A stretch of DNA of 64,000 nt from Enterococcus sulfureus ATCC 49903 (lineage in GTDB: Bacteria > Bacillota > Bacilli > Lactobacillales > Enterococcaceae): contig NZ_ASWO01000005.1 of NCBI RefSeq assembly GCF_000407605.1, positions 372,001-436,000 of the forward strand, in the 5' to 3' direction. The position numbers were made by a program, and so were the translations under genes. Positions within the stretch are counted from its first letter, which is position 1, and the number at the start of each line of letters is the position of its first letter. Positions 17,173 through 28,070 of the stretch are shown here, piece after piece. The notes below the pieces were generated by a model that saw nothing but the letters and a program-made list of their open reading frames with translations, was not told the origin of the DNA and made no database searches.

Positions 17173-18216
17173 ATGTCGTTACAAGAAAAATTGGAAGCAT
17201 TACAAGTGGAAACACTTGCTAAAATCAAGGAAATTACGGATTTGAAAGCATTGAATCAAATTCGTGTGGAAATTTTAGGAAAAAAAGGTCCTATTACCGA
17301 AGTGTTAAGAGGGATGAAAGATTTATCTGCTGAGGAACGTCCTAAAGTCGGAAGTTTTGCAAATGAGATCAGAGATCAAATTTCAGCACAATTAGAATTG
17401 CGTAAAGCGGATTTAGAAGCGAAAGCACTTGAAATGGCGCTAGCGAAAGAAACCATCGATGTGACGTTGCCAGGAAAGCAAATCAAACAAGGCACACGAC
17501 ACATCTTAACGCAAATCATGGAAGAAATTGAAGATATTTTTATTGGAATGGGCTATCAAGTGATCGAAGGATATGAAGTCGAACAAGACGAATATAATTT
17601 CGAGCGCATGAATTTACCTAAAGATCATCCAGCACGCGACATGCAAGATACATTTTATTTAACTGAAGAATTGTTGTTGCGTACACATACCTCACCGGTA
17701 CAAGCACGTACCATGGAAACACATGATTTTACTAAAGGACCGTTACGTATGATTTCACCGGGAAAAGTATTTCGTCGTGATACAGATGATGCGACACATA
17801 GTCATCAGTTCCACCAAATCGAAGGATTAGTGATCGATCAACACGTGACGATGGGAGATTTAAAAGGTACCCTTGAAGTCTTGATGAAACAAATGTTTGG
17901 TGAGGAGCGCAGCATTCGCTTGCGTCCAAGTTATTTTCCATTTACAGAACCTTCTGTCGAAGTGGACGTAAGCTGTTTCAAATGTGGTGGAAAAGGATGT
18001 AATGTCTGCAAACATACAGGATGGATTGAAATTTTAGGGGCTGGGATGGTTCATCCAAACGTCCTAGAAATGTCTGGAATCGATTCAAGTAAATATAGCG
18101 GATTTGCTTTTGGACTAGGACCAGATCGAATCGCGATGTTGCGTTATGGCGTAAACGATATCCGGAATTTTTATTTAAATGATCAACGCTTTTTAGCGCA
18201 GTTCAAGGGGGAATAA
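17173..18216 (+). CDS. pheS: Phenylalanyl-tRNA synthetase alpha subunit
   Basis: A 347-aa class II synthetase catalytic subunit that charges tRNA-Phe as an alpha2beta2 enzyme with PheT. An N-terminal helical coiled-coil arm (about 1-85) precedes the catalytic core with [19 protein letters not shown], the [11 protein letters not shown] segment and motif 3 [21 protein letters not shown] lies well placed before the ATG. The Phe T-box upstream and pheT 4 bases downstream confirm the assignment. Confidence 0.98.
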   Translation: MSLQEKLEALQVETLAKIKEITDLKALNQIRVEILGKKGPITEVLRGMKDLSAEERPKVGSFANEIRDQISAQLELRKADLEAKALEMALAKETIDVTLPGKQIKQGTRHILTQIMEEIEDIFIGMGYQVIEGYEVEQDEYNFERMNLPKDHPARDMQDTFYLTEELLLRTHTSPVQARTMETHDFTKGPLRMISPGKVFRRDTDDATHSHQFHQIEGLVIDQHVTMGDLKGTLEVLMKQMFGEERSIRLRPSYFPFTEPSVEVDVSCFKCGGKGCNVCKHTGWIEILGAGMVHPNVLEMSGIDSSKYSGFAFGLGPDRIAMLRYGVNDIRNFYLNDQRFLAQFKGE

Positions 18217-18220
18217 AGAA

Positions 18221-20626
18221 ATGTTAGTATCCTATAAATGGTTAAATGAGTATGTGGCATTAGATGGACTTACACCAAATGACTTAGCCGATAAAATGTC
18301 TGTGACAGGTATTGAGGTTGAAGGTGTCACCGTTTTAGAAGAAGGACTGAAAAAAATCGTCGTAGGACATGTCGTAGAGTGTATCGATCATCCAGACTCA
18401 GATCACTTGCATATTTGTCAAGTCGATATTGGAGAAGAAGAACTCTCACAGATTGTCTGCGGTGCTCCAAATGTGAGAGCGGGCATCAATGTGATTGTGG
18501 CATTGCCTGGTGCACGTATTGTCGATAATATCAAAATCAAAAAAAGTAAAATGCGTGGCGAAGTCTCAAATGGGATGATTTGCTCATTAGAAGAAATTGG
18601 GTATTCCGATAGTGTGATTCCAAAAGAATATGCAGACGGGATCTATTATTTGCCTGAGACAGCGAAAGCAGGAGATGCTGTTTTCCCATATTTAGAGATG
18701 GAGGATGCGTTAATCGAATTGTCGATTACACCAAACCGTGCAGATGCACTTAGCATGCGAGGAGTAGCGTATGAAGTGGCAGCAATTTATGGAAAAACGC
18801 CAACTTTTCCAGCTGTTTGTGTGACAGAAAATGACACACAAGCTACAGATCAATTGAGCATTACGATTGACGAAAAAGCACTCGTTCCGGCATATCAAAC
18901 ACGAATTATTGAGAACGTCACGATAGCACCTAGCCCACAATGGTTACAAGTTCGTTTAATGAATGAAGGAATACGTCCAATCAATAACGTAGTAGATGTG
19001 ACAAACTATATTTTATTAGAGTACGGACAACCTTTACATGCGTTTGATGCAGACAAAATCGGTTCTAATCAATTAACCGTACGTTTAGCACAAGAACAAG
19101 AAATGTTAGTGACACTAGACGGTGAAGAACGTCAATTGACTCCAGAAAATTTAGTGATCACTAATGGTACGACACCGATCGCATTAGCTGGTGTGATGGG
19201 TGGATTAGATTCAGAGATTACGAATACTACGACACGTGTTGTGTTAGAAGCGGCTTTATTTGATCCAATCAGCATTCGTCGTACATCAAAACAATTTAAT
19301 TTACGTAGTGAATCTTCTGCACGTTTTGAAAAAGGAATCAACCAGGCAACAGTAAACGAAGCCTGTGATAAAGCGGCGATGATGATTGCAGAACTTGCTA
19401 ATGGAGAAGTTTTAGCTGGACGTGTGATCGGGTCTTCTGTAACAGTAAAAGATACAACGATTGACATTACAGTAGAGCGTATCAATCAATATCTAGGGAC
19501 AACTTTGACAGTTGCTGAAATCGAACAAATTTTTGCTGATTTGGCATTTGGATGTGAAGTAAACGAGCATACGTTCACTGTTAGCGTTCCTCCACGTCGT
19601 TGGGATATTACGATCGAAGCAGACTTGATTGAAGAAGTGGCACGTATTTATGGATATGATCGTTTGCCATCAACGTTACCTAGTGGTGAAACTGTTATGG
19701 GAACCTTGACGCAAAAACAACGGTTCACACGTCGTATCCGCCACGTATTAGAAGGCGCTGGCTTAACCGAAAATATCAGCTATGCCTTGACGACTCCAGA
19801 AAAAGCGCAACAATTTATGTATCAATCAAGTGCGGTGACGAGATTAGATTGGCCAATGACAGAAGATCGTTCAGCATTAAGAATGAATTTAATTTCTGGA
19901 TTATTAGACAATATTGCATACAATACTGCACGTAAAAATACTAATGTAGCGACTTATGAAATCGGTCGTGTCTTTTATGCTGAATCTGGGGTGCGCCCAA
20001 CGGAAGAAACACACGTTGCTGGTTCACTAACAGGAAACTGGACTGAAAAAGATTGGCAAACCAAAGCGACACCAGTTGATTTTTACTATGTGAAAGGCAT
20101 TTTGGATACATTAGTTGATGAGTTTTATTTTGATGGGCTAGTAGTAGAGCAAACAGATCAATTTGCAGAATTGCATCCAGGTCGTACAGCCATGATCAAA
20201 GTGCACGATCAAGTGATTGGATTTATTGGGCAAGTGCATCCAACTGTAGCCAAACAATATGGTATTTCAGATACGTATGTTTTTGAATTGTCTTTAGATG
20301 TATTAAGTACATTGCCAATAAAACAAGCTTATCAAGCAGTAACGAGATTCCCAACGGTTACACGAGACGTAGCCTTTGTTGTTGACGAACACGTTGCACA
20401 TACTACGATTGTAAGTACGATCCAAGCCGTAGCAGGACGCTTCTTAAAATCGATTCATTTATTTGATGTGTATCAAGGTGCATCGATTGAATCTGGATCA
20501 AAATCCATGGCCTATAGTTTATTATTTGAAAATCCCGAAGCCACTTTGACGGATGAAGAAATTACAAAAGCAATGGAAAAAGTAGAACGTGCACTCACTG
20601 AGACACTACATGCGGTAATCCGTTAA
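18221..20626 (+). CDS. pheT: Phenylalanyl-tRNA synthetase beta subunit
   Basis: An 801-aa beta subunit. It has an N-terminal tRNA-binding OB domain (about 40-150, with [13 protein letters not shown]), the B3/B4 editing domain, the B5 domain ([22 protein letters not shown] is typical, cited here only as position about 450-470), a catalytic-like core and the C-terminal ferredoxin-fold anticodon-binding domain ([12 protein letters not shown] onward). GGGGGA precedes the ATG, four bases after the pheS stop, so it is co-transcribed under the T-box. It ends at a strong terminator. Confidence 0.98.
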   Translation: MLVSYKWLNEYVALDGLTPNDLADKMSVTGIEVEGVTVLEEGLKKIVVGHVVECIDHPDSDHLHICQVDIGEEELSQIVCGAPNVRAGINVIVALPGARIVDNIKIKKSKMRGEVSNGMICSLEEIGYSDSVIPKEYADGIYYLPETAKAGDAVFPYLEMEDALIELSITPNRADALSMRGVAYEVAAIYGKTPTFPAVCVTENDTQATDQLSITIDEKALVPAYQTRIIENVTIAPSPQWLQVRLMNEGIRPINNVVDVTNYILLEYGQPLHAFDADKIGSNQLTVRLAQEQEMLVTLDGEERQLTPENLVITNGTTPIALAGVMGGLDSEITNTTTRVVLEAALFDPISIRRTSKQFNLRSESSARFEKGINQATVNEACDKAAMMIAELANGEVLAGRVIGSSVTVKDTTIDITVERINQYLGTTLTVAEIEQIFADLAFGCEVNEHTFTVSVPPRRWDITIEADLIEEVARIYGYDRLPSTLPSGETVMGTLTQKQRFTRRIRHVLEGAGLTENISYALTTPEKAQQFMYQSSAVTRLDWPMTEDRSALRMNLISGLLDNIAYNTARKNTNVATYEIGRVFYAESGVRPTEETHVAGSLTGNWTEKDWQTKATPVDFYYVKGILDTLVDEFYFDGLVVEQTDQFAELHPGRTAMIKVHDQVIGFIGQVHPTVAKQYGISDTYVFELSLDVLSTLPIKQAYQAVTRFPTVTRDVAFVVDEHVAHTTIVSTIQAVAGRFLKSIHLFDVYQGASIESGSKSMAYSLLFENPEATLTDEEITKAMEKVERALTETLHAVIR

Positions 20627-20631
20627 CAAAT

Positions 20632-20664
20632 AACCCCCGATACATCACGTATCGGGGGTTTTGT
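20632..20664. terminator. Bidirectional terminator between pheT and trpS
   Basis: AACCCCCGATAC (20632-20643) pairs with GTATCGGGGGTT (20649-20660) around ATCAC. The very GC-rich stem serves both convergent genes. Confidence 0.88.
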
Positions 20665-20667
20665 TAT

Positions 20668-21705
<1,038 letters not shown>

Positions 21706-21827
21706 TCATCTTACCTTTTTTTATCAGTGAATACAATAACTCTGTTAGACAAAGTCGTAAATGCATCATTTTTTAAGATAAAACAATCTACTCATGTTAT
21801 ATTATGTGACAAATAACAAGAAAAAGA

Positions 21828-21857
21828 TTTACAAAACCTGAAAAATGCGGTTATACT
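21828..21857 (+). promoter_or_regulatory. Promoter of the glutamine transporter operon
   Basis: TTTACA (21828-21833), an 18-base spacer and TATACT (21852-21857), about 45 bases before the first start codon of the ABC operon. Confidence 0.55.
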
Positions 21858-21902
21858 ATTAAAATAATATTAAAAAAAGATTGGATTTTAGGGGGATTTA
21901 AG

Positions 21903-22634
21903 ATGATTGAATTTAAAAACGTTGAAAAATATTACGGAAAATTCCATGCGTTGAAAAATATTAATTTACATTTTGAAAAAGGGGAAGTCGTTGTAGTAAT
22001 TGGTCCATCTGGATCAGGAAAAAGTACGATGCTTCGTACAATCAATGGGTTAGAGACGATTAGTTCAGGGGAATTGCTGATTGATGGGGTAAATATTCGC
22101 AGCAAAGAAAGCAAATTAAGTGAAATTCGCAAAAATGTTGGTATGGTCTTTCAACACTTTAATCTGTATCCTAATAAAACGGTGCTAGAAAACATCACAT
22201 TAGCGCCAATGAAAGTCTTGAAACAAAGCGAGACAGAGGCAAATGATACCGCAGAAAAATTACTAAAACGAGTAGGAATGTGGGATAAAAAAGATTCTTA
22301 TCCGTCTATGCTATCTGGAGGACAACAACAGCGTATCGCGATTGCAAGAGGATTGGCGATGAAACCTGAAGTGTTATTATTCGACGAACCGACATCAGCT
22401 CTTGATCCAGAAATGATCGGGGATGTCTTAGATGTAATGAAAAAATTAGCCAACGAAGGCATGTCGATGATCGTGGTCACACATGAAATGGGATTTGCAC
22501 GTGAAGTAGCAGATCGCGTTGTATTCATGGCCGATGGCGAAGTATTAGAGGATAGTCGCAATGTAGTTGAATTTTTTGAGAATCCAAAAGAAGAGCGAGC
22601 AAAACAATTTATTAGTAAAGTAATCAATCACTAG
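21903..22634 (+). CDS. glnQ: Glutamine/glutamate ABC transporter ATP-binding protein
   Basis: A 243-aa ATPase of the polar amino acid importer family. Walker A GPSGSGKST, signature [14 protein letters not shown], Walker [13 protein letters not shown] and the switch His in VTHEMG are all present. It is the first gene of a complete four-gene operon (ATPase, binding protein, two permeases), which is the GlnQHMP layout. GGGGG stands before the ATG. Substrate (Gln, Glu or Asp) is inferred from family and layout. Confidence 0.93.
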   Translation: MIEFKNVEKYYGKFHALKNINLHFEKGEVVVVIGPSGSGKSTMLRTINGLETISSGELLIDGVNIRSKESKLSEIRKNVGMVFQHFNLYPNKTVLENITLAPMKVLKQSETEANDTAEKLLKRVGMWDKKDSYPSMLSGGQQQRIAIARGLAMKPEVLLFDEPTSALDPEMIGDVLDVMKKLANEGMSMIVVTHEMGFAREVADRVVFMADGEVLEDSRNVVEFFENPKEERAKQFISKVINH

Positions 22635-22645
22635 GAGGAAGTCAG

Positions 22646-23458
22646 ATGCAAAAGAAAATTATCGTTTCACTACTGATGGTTTTTGCCGTATTGGTTAGCC
22701 TAAGTGGTTGTAAATCAGCGAGTGTTGCGTCAAAAAATGTATTAGAAACGGCTAAAACACAAGATCGAATTATTTGGGGAGTAAAAAATGATACGCGTTT
22801 ATTTGGATTGATGGATGTTGCGTCTAGAGAAGTAAAAGGATTTGATATTGACATTGCAAAAGCATTGACTGAAAAAATCTTAGGTCGTGATGGACGGGCA
22901 GATTTTGTAGAAGTAACGTCAAAAACCAGAATCCCATTGTTAAAAAATGGAAACATCGATGCGATCATTGCCACGATGACGATTACCGATGAACGAAAAA
23001 AACAAGTTGATTTTTCAGATGTTTACTTTGATGCAGGTCAAGCCTTACTTGTAAAAAAAGGCAGTCCGATCAAAAGCGTAAAAGACTTGAATGCAAATAC
23101 AACTGTCCTTGTTGTAAAAGGCTCCACTTCTGCTGTCAACATTCGTAAAGAAGCGCCAGATGCAAAGATTTTAGAGATGGAAAATTATGCAGAAGCCTTT
23201 ACTGCTTTACAAGCCGGACAAGGTGAGGCGGTATCCACAGATAATGCGATTTTATTAGGAATGGCAAGTGAAAATCCTGATTACGAAATTGCAGGCGGTA
23301 CATTTACCAAAGAACCGTATGGAATTGCGATCAACAAAGGCCAAACAGAATTTGTAGAGGCTGTCAATCAAGCATTAAAAGAGATCCATGAAGATGGAAC
23401 TTATGACAAGATCTACGACAAATGGTTCCCAGAGGATCAAAGTGGGAAAGTGAACTAG
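22646..23458 (+). CDS. glnH: Amino acid ABC transporter substrate-binding lipoprotein
   Basis: A 270-aa extracellular binding protein. It starts with a lipoprotein signal with lipobox LSGC (lipidated C22). The family-3 solute-binding fold is shown by FDIDIAKALTEKILG, DAIIATMTITDERKKQVDFSDVY and the C-terminal GTYDKIYDKWF. It captures Glu/Gln/Asp-type amino acids for the two permeases that follow. The aminoacid-binding Asp and Arg (TDERKK) are retained. GGAGG precedes the ATG, 11 bases after glnQ. Confidence 0.92.
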   Translation: MQKKIIVSLLMVFAVLVSLSGCKSASVASKNVLETAKTQDRIIWGVKNDTRLFGLMDVASREVKGFDIDIAKALTEKILGRDGRADFVEVTSKTRIPLLKNGNIDAIIATMTITDERKKQVDFSDVYFDAGQALLVKKGSPIKSVKDLNANTTVLVVKGSTSAVNIRKEAPDAKILEMENYAEAFTALQAGQGEAVSTDNAILLGMASENPDYEIAGGTFTKEPYGIAINKGQTEFVEAVNQALKEIHEDGTYDKIYDKWFPEDQSGKVN

Positions 23459-23469
23459 GAGGAGAGGGA

Positions 23470-24117
23470 ATGATTCAATTATTTCAACAAAATAGCCAGT
23501 TATTTTTTGATGGCTTTAAATATACGATTTTAGCAAGTTTGATTGCATTGATTGCGAGTTTGATTATTGGGACATTGATGGCGATTTTTCAATTGTCAAC
23601 AAATGCTATCGTCAAAAATCTAGCACGCGCCTATGTCGAATTTTTTAGAAATATCCCGCTATTGATTATTGTAATGTTTTTTTATGTTGTGATTCCACTA
23701 TACTTTTTACCAATTACAGGGTTTCAAGCAGGAACGATTGGGTTAACGATCTATACGTCCGCGTTTATCGCTGAAACTGTCCGTGCGGGAATTCAAACAG
23801 TGCCAAAAGGCCAAACAGAAGCTGGACTTTCTTCTGGATTAACCTATAGTCAAACAATGCGCTATATTATTTTACCGCAAGCGTTTAAAATCGTGATTCC
23901 CCCACTAGGAGGTCAATTCATCAATTTGATCAAAAATTCCTCTATCTTAGCGATGGTGGCTGGATTGGATATCATGTATCAAGGAGACTTGATTGCAAGT
24001 ACGACATTTAACACATTTGATACGTATATTATTGTGGGGATCTTTTACTTGATTTTGACGTTGCCATTATCTTATTGGATGAGTTATCTAGAGAAAAAAT
24101 GGGCGGTTCGTTCATAG
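23470..24117 (+). CDS. glnM: Amino acid ABC transporter permease
   Basis: A 215-aa HisM/GlnP-type permease with five hydrophobic segments. The EAA loop is visible as EAGLSSGLTYSQTMRYIILP. AGGAGGAGAGGG precedes the ATG at 23470, 11 bases after the binding-protein stop; the frame is open further upstream but overlaps that gene without a ribosome binding site. It forms a heterodimer channel with the next gene. Confidence 0.92.
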   Translation: MIQLFQQNSQLFFDGFKYTILASLIALIASLIIGTLMAIFQLSTNAIVKNLARAYVEFFRNIPLLIIVMFFYVVIPLYFLPITGFQAGTIGLTIYTSAFIAETVRAGIQTVPKGQTEAGLSSGLTYSQTMRYIILPQAFKIVIPPLGGQFINLIKNSSILAMVAGLDIMYQGDLIASTTFNTFDTYIIVGIFYLILTLPLSYWMSYLEKKWAVRS

Positions 24118-24132
24118 GAAGGAGGAAGTAAG

Positions 24133-24789
24133 ATGAGTTTTTTTGATGCATTTTCTTGGGTCAATGTTCGATTTTTATTAGATGGATTATGGGTGACGAT
24201 CGAAGTATCGGTACTTTCCATCGTGTTTAGTTTTATTTTTGGGGCATTATTAGGAACACTTCGTTTTTCAAAAATCCCCTTTGCCTCTAGAATCGTGGGA
24301 ATCATCGTGGATATTATTCGTAATCTCCCGTTACTACTCATTATATTCTTTACGTATTTTGCATTGCCACAAATTGGGATTCGCTTTGATATTTTCTGGT
24401 CTGCGGTGATTGCCTTAACAATTTTTGAATCGGCGATGTTGTCGGAAATTTTTCGTGCAGGATTGAATGCCGTACCAAAAGGTCAAATGGAAGCAGGACT
24501 TTCTACTGGACTGAGTTATGTGGAAGTGATGCGTTCAATTGTGATCCCACAAGCCTTTCGCTCGATGATTCCAGCAATCGTGAGTCAATTGATCTCGTTA
24601 GTAAAAGATACATCGTTAGCGATCATCATTGCATTGCCAGAATTTACACATAATGCGAAAATTATTTATGGTCAAAATTCAAATTACGTGATTCCGATGT
24701 ACGTTGCCTTGACGTTAGGTTATTTTGTGATCTGCTACCTGCTGTCGCTGTTATCCCGTTTCTTAGAAACAAAACGCTATTCGTATTAA
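24133..24789 (+). CDS. glnP: Amino acid ABC transporter permease
   Basis: A 218-aa second permease of the operon, with five hydrophobic segments and the EAA loop EAGLSTGLSYVEVMRSIVIP. It shares clear similarity with the preceding permease, as usual for GlnMP pairs. GGAAGGAGG precedes the ATG. It is the last gene of the operon, followed by a weak terminator. Confidence 0.92.
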   Translation: MSFFDAFSWVNVRFLLDGLWVTIEVSVLSIVFSFIFGALLGTLRFSKIPFASRIVGIIVDIIRNLPLLLIIFFTYFALPQIGIRFDIFWSAVIALTIFESAMLSEIFRAGLNAVPKGQMEAGLSTGLSYVEVMRSIVIPQAFRSMIPAIVSQLISLVKDTSLAIIIALPEFTHNAKIIYGQNSNYVIPMYVALTLGYFVICYLLSLLSRFLETKRYSY

Positions 24790-24808
24790 CAATAAAAGTT
24801 TTCGAAAA

Positions 24809-24840
24809 GAGATAGTGCCCAAGGGTAGCTATCTTTTTTT
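24809..24840 (+). terminator. Weak terminator after the ABC operon
   Basis: AGATAG...CTATCT with an inner CCC/GGG pair and a following run of seven T. The stem contains mismatches, so some read-through into murI is possible. Confidence 0.6.
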
Positions 24841-24888
24841 GTTTAGGATAAAATAACGATAGATTATAAAATCAATCGAGGGATGAAG

Positions 24889-25710
24889 ATGACAAAAGAA
24901 CAACCCATTGGTTTTATCGATTCTGGTGTTGGCGGTTTAACTGTCGTCAAAGAAGCGATGAAGCAATTACCAAATGAACATATCCTTTATTTAGGGGATA
25001 CAGCGCGATGTCCGTATGGGCCTAGACCTGCAGAGCAAGTCATCGAATATACATTTGAGATGGCTAATTTTTTGATGGAACAACATATCAAGATGTTGGT
25101 GATCGCCTGTAACACGGCGACGGCTGTTGCCTTAGAAGCGATTCGAGCTGCATTACCGATTCCAGTAGTCGGGGTTATTTTACCTGGTGCCAGAGCGGCT
25201 GTTAAAGCGACTAAAACCCAACAAGTTGGCATCATTGGGACAATCGGAACGGTTAAAAGTCAGTCTTATTACCAAGCCTTAAAAGCAAAACAACAAGAAA
25301 TTACGGTTACCAGTTTAGCATGTCCTAAATTTGTACCGATCGTTGAAAGCAATCAATTTCAAACCGCCGTGGCAAAAAAAATCGTCGCGCAAACTTTGCA
25401 ACCGTTAGTGCATAAACAATTAGATACCTTAATTTTAGGCTGTACTCATTATCCACTGTTACGTCCATTGATCCAAAATATGATGGGGGATGGGGTAACG
25501 TTGATTGATTCTGGCGCAGAGACAGTCAGTGAAGTCAGTGTCTTGTTGGATTATTTTCAACTAGCTAATCCTAATCCATTAAAAAAACGTGCTATTTTTT
25601 ATACGACTGGTTCAACAGCTTTATTTGATGAGATTGCCACGCAATGGTTACCGATTACTCGTGCACAATCCAAAAAAATCCATTTAGGAGGTACGACAAA
25701 TGAGATATAA
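24889..25710 (+). CDS. murI: Glutamate racemase
   Basis: A 273-aa cofactor-independent racemase that makes D-glutamate for peptidoglycan. The two catalytic cysteines are C74 in ACNTATA and C185 in GCTHYPLL; the N-terminal [10 protein letters not shown] is also diagnostic. I use the ATG at 24889 because GAGG is 7-9 bases away; the ATG at 24883 is too close. It overlaps the RNase PH-like/RdgB gene by 11 bases. The order murI-rdgB-yfcE-CBS gene is a conserved lactobacillar/streptococcal operon. Confidence 0.96.
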   Translation: MTKEQPIGFIDSGVGGLTVVKEAMKQLPNEHILYLGDTARCPYGPRPAEQVIEYTFEMANFLMEQHIKMLVIACNTATAVALEAIRAALPIPVVGVILPGARAAVKATKTQQVGIIGTIGTVKSQSYYQALKAKQQEITVTSLACPKFVPIVESNQFQTAVAKKIVAQTLQPLVHKQLDTLILGCTHYPLLRPLIQNMMGDGVTLIDSGAETVSEVSVLLDYFQLANPNPLKKRAIFYTTGSTALFDEIATQWLPITRAQSKKIHLGGTTNEI

Positions 25711-26977
25711 TGGTCGTTACGCATTCGATCACCGCGAAGTTTCATTTACAACTCAAGACAAAAAATATCCGTTTGCGACAATTACTTACACACAAGGAGA
25801 AACAAAGCTTACTATATCTTTAGTTGACTGTGACACACCTGCAGCATCGATCCTTTATTTTCCAGAAGATGCTACGGCACTTGACGAGGTCACACGTCAG
25901 CATACAGCAGCTGAACTATCACGTAACCTTGACCAACTGCTTCAAAAAATCGTGATCAGCGAGCAACCATTTGCTTTCAAAGTGATCGTAACGATAACTC
26001 AAGCAGACGGTAGTTTAACGGCTGCTACAATTAATGCTTTGTATCTTGTATTGAAACAAGCCATCGCCAAACAAGCGATGAGTAAACAGGAAACATTTGC
26101 ATTAGTCGATGATTTTGCCGCAGTGACCTTAGCACAGCAAGAAGCTGAAATCCTTGTTGATCCGGATGCATTCGAAGAAGCGCAAGCGCGATTTTCAACG
26201 ACAATCGTGATGTGTAAAGATGGTCGTTTTCTTGAATGGTACAACCAGTCATCAGAAGCATTTAGAATCGAGCGTATCAATGAAAGCTTTATTTTTGGTC
26301 AACGTGCTGCAGAGTCATTATTAGCTGAATTGATGACTACCTCACAACAAGAGGTTCCAACTCTTGAAGACAAAACGATCATGATCGCAACCAATAACCA
26401 AGGAAAAGCCAAAGAATTTGAAGCGTTATTTGCACAGGCGGGCTATAAGATCAAAACATTAGCCGATTACCCGGAATTACCAGAAGTAGAAGAGACGGGA
26501 CAGACGTTTGCTGAAAATGCTCGTTTGAAAGCTGAAACGATTGCGCAACAACTGAATATTCCTGTATTAGCAGATGATTCGGGATTAAAAGTCGATGCGT
26601 TAAATGGGTTGCCGGGTGTATATTCTGCTCGATTTGCTGGTCTACAAAAAAGTGATGCAGCCAATAATGCGAAATTACTCCATGAATTGACAGACGTCCC
26701 AGATGAAGCGCGAACGGCGCAATTTCATTGTACACTAGCCTTTGCGGCACCAAAACACGAGACACTTGTTGTTTCGGCAGAGTGGCCAGGAGTGATTGGA
26801 CGTATCCCAAGAGGAGAACATGGTTTTGGCTACGACCCATTGTTTATAGTACCAGATACCAACAAGACAGCTGCTGAACTGACTGGACCAGAAAAAAATG
26901 CTATTAGTCATCGTGGACAAGCGATGACCAAATTGGCTGCGGTTTGGCAAGAGTGGTTAGAAGGAGACGAAAAATGA
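25700..26977 (+). CDS. rdgB: RNase PH-like domain fused to XTP/dITP diphosphatase (RdgB)
   Basis: A 425-aa fusion. Residues about 221-425 are a complete RdgB/Ham1 pyrophosphatase that removes (deoxy)ITP and [34 protein letters not shown] and SHRGQAM. Residues 1-205 align by eye with RNase PH: MRYNGR...REVSF start, [12 protein letters not shown] (RNase PH: QADGGTRTASI), and [14 protein letters not shown] (NVVMTGDGRFVE). The phosphate-binding Arg is Leu106, and the conserved Asp before NVVM is Ser166, so this domain is probably not phosphorolytic. AGGAGG precedes the ATG. It overlaps murI by 11 bases and the phosphoesterase by 4. Confidence 0.93.
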   Translation: MRYNGRYAFDHREVSFTTQDKKYPFATITYTQGETKLTISLVDCDTPAASILYFPEDATALDEVTRQHTAAELSRNLDQLLQKIVISEQPFAFKVIVTITQADGSLTAATINALYLVLKQAIAKQAMSKQETFALVDDFAAVTLAQQEAEILVDPDAFEEAQARFSTTIVMCKDGRFLEWYNQSSEAFRIERINESFIFGQRAAESLLAELMTTSQQEVPTLEDKTIMIATNNQGKAKEFEALFAQAGYKIKTLADYPELPEVEETGQTFAENARLKAETIAQQLNIPVLADDSGLKVDALNGLPGVYSARFAGLQKSDAANNAKLLHELTDVPDEARTAQFHCTLAFAAPKHETLVVSAEWPGVIGRIPRGEHGFGYDPLFIVPDTNKTAAELTGPEKNAISHRGQAMTKLAAVWQEWLEGDEK

Positions 26978-27495
26978 ACTATTTAGTAGTAAGCGACAAT
27001 CATGGAGATCGCGAGATTTTAGAAACGATTGCGTCAACATTTTCAAACCAAGTAGATCTCATGCTTCACTGTGGCGATTCTGAACTGCCTGGAGATGATC
27101 CTTTATGGCAAACTTTTACAGTTGTAGGTGGAAACTGTGACTTTGATCCACGTTTTAAAGATTACCAAGTCATCACTACCAAAGAAGATACGATTTTGAT
27201 TACACATGGACATCGTTATCAAGTCAATCAATCGATGACAGCACTTGGATTGCTTGCACAACAAGTTCAAGCAACGATTGTCGTGTTTGGGCATACGCAT
27301 CGTTTGGGGTGTGAACAGTTAGGCGAGCGCTTATTTTTAAATCCTGGAAGCATTAGTCAGCCTAGAGGACTACCGCATAAAAGTTTTGCGATCATTAATA
27401 GTACACCAGCACAAGATGTGGTGACGTACTATGATCGCACGATGCAACCGATTGAAGGTCTCACGTTCACATTTGAAAAACATAAGAATGCTTAA
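26974..27495 (+). CDS. YfcE/MJ0936-type metallophosphodiesterase
   Basis: A 173-aa calcineurin-like phosphoesterase. All metal-binding motifs are visible: SDNHGD at the N-terminus, HCGDSE, VGGNCD, THGH and FGHTH. The family hydrolyses simple phosphodiesters; the physiological substrate is unknown. AAGGAG (26961-26966) is 7 bases before the ATG, whose first base overlaps the RdgB stop (ATGA). Conserved partner of rdgB in this operon. Confidence 0.93.
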   Translation: MNYLVVSDNHGDREILETIASTFSNQVDLMLHCGDSELPGDDPLWQTFTVVGGNCDFDPRFKDYQVITTKEDTILITHGHRYQVNQSMTALGLLAQQVQATIVVFGHTHRLGCEQLGERLFLNPGSISQPRGLPHKSFAIINSTPAQDVVTYYDRTMQPIEGLTFTFEKHKNA

Positions 27496-27562
27496 CAAGT
27501 CTATCGTTTTAAGAATGTCTGTACTACACTAAAGAAAAGAATGAAAGACTGGAGGGTATCAC

Positions 27563-28036
27563 TTGATAGGCGAGAAAACCGAGCAGCTACTCTTAGAGAA
27601 TCAAGAGAATTTAGTGATTCCTGCCGAGAACGTAGCCACAGTGCTCTATACACATGGGTTAGAACATGCATTATTAGTATTATCTAAAGTGGGATACAAT
27701 CAAATTCCAGTTTTAGATCATGAGGATCGTTTTATTGGTGTGATCGGATTGTCCGATGTGGTGAATAAAATGATGGGGCTGACGGGTCTAGATGTTGCCG
27801 CATTAGAAAATTTAACCGTAGCGGATGTAATGGAAGTCAATATTCCTTGTATCACGCATAATGATGTGGAAGAAATTTTGCATCAATTGGTGAATCGACC
27901 ATTTTTACCACAGGTTGATGAAAATGGCGTGTTTACAGGAATTGTAACACGCAAAGAAATTTTAAAATCAGTCAATCATTTAGCACATCAACTAGAACGA
28001 CGCTATGATTTAGTTGAAAAAGTGACGGTACACTAA
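27563..28036 (+). CDS. cbpB: CBS-domain protein, CbpB/DarB-like
   Basis: A 157-aa protein made of two CBS motifs (around residues 15-75, ending RFIGVIGLSDVV, and 85-145, ending FTGIVTRKEIL). Length and operon position match CbpB (YkuL/DarB), a c-di-AMP receptor that in other Firmicutes links c-di-AMP to Rel and pyruvate carboxylase; the ligand is inferred from that. It starts at TTG (27563) with GGAGGG 6 bases upstream. It is the last gene of the murI operon and ends at a strong terminator shared with mscS. Confidence 0.8.
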   Translation: MIGEKTEQLLLENQENLVIPAENVATVLYTHGLEHALLVLSKVGYNQIPVLDHEDRFIGVIGLSDVVNKMMGLTGLDVAALENLTVADVMEVNIPCITHNDVEEILHQLVNRPFLPQVDENGVFTGIVTRKEILKSVNHLAHQLERRYDLVEKVTVH

Positions 28037-28070
28037 AAAAACGCTTCGCAATTTGCGAAGCGTTTTTTTT
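28035..28070. terminator. Bidirectional terminator cbpB/mscS
   Basis: AAAAACGCTTCGCAA pairs with TTGCGAAGCGTTTTT with almost no loop, followed by T and preceded by A runs. The mscS stop codon lies at its edge. Confidence 0.88.
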
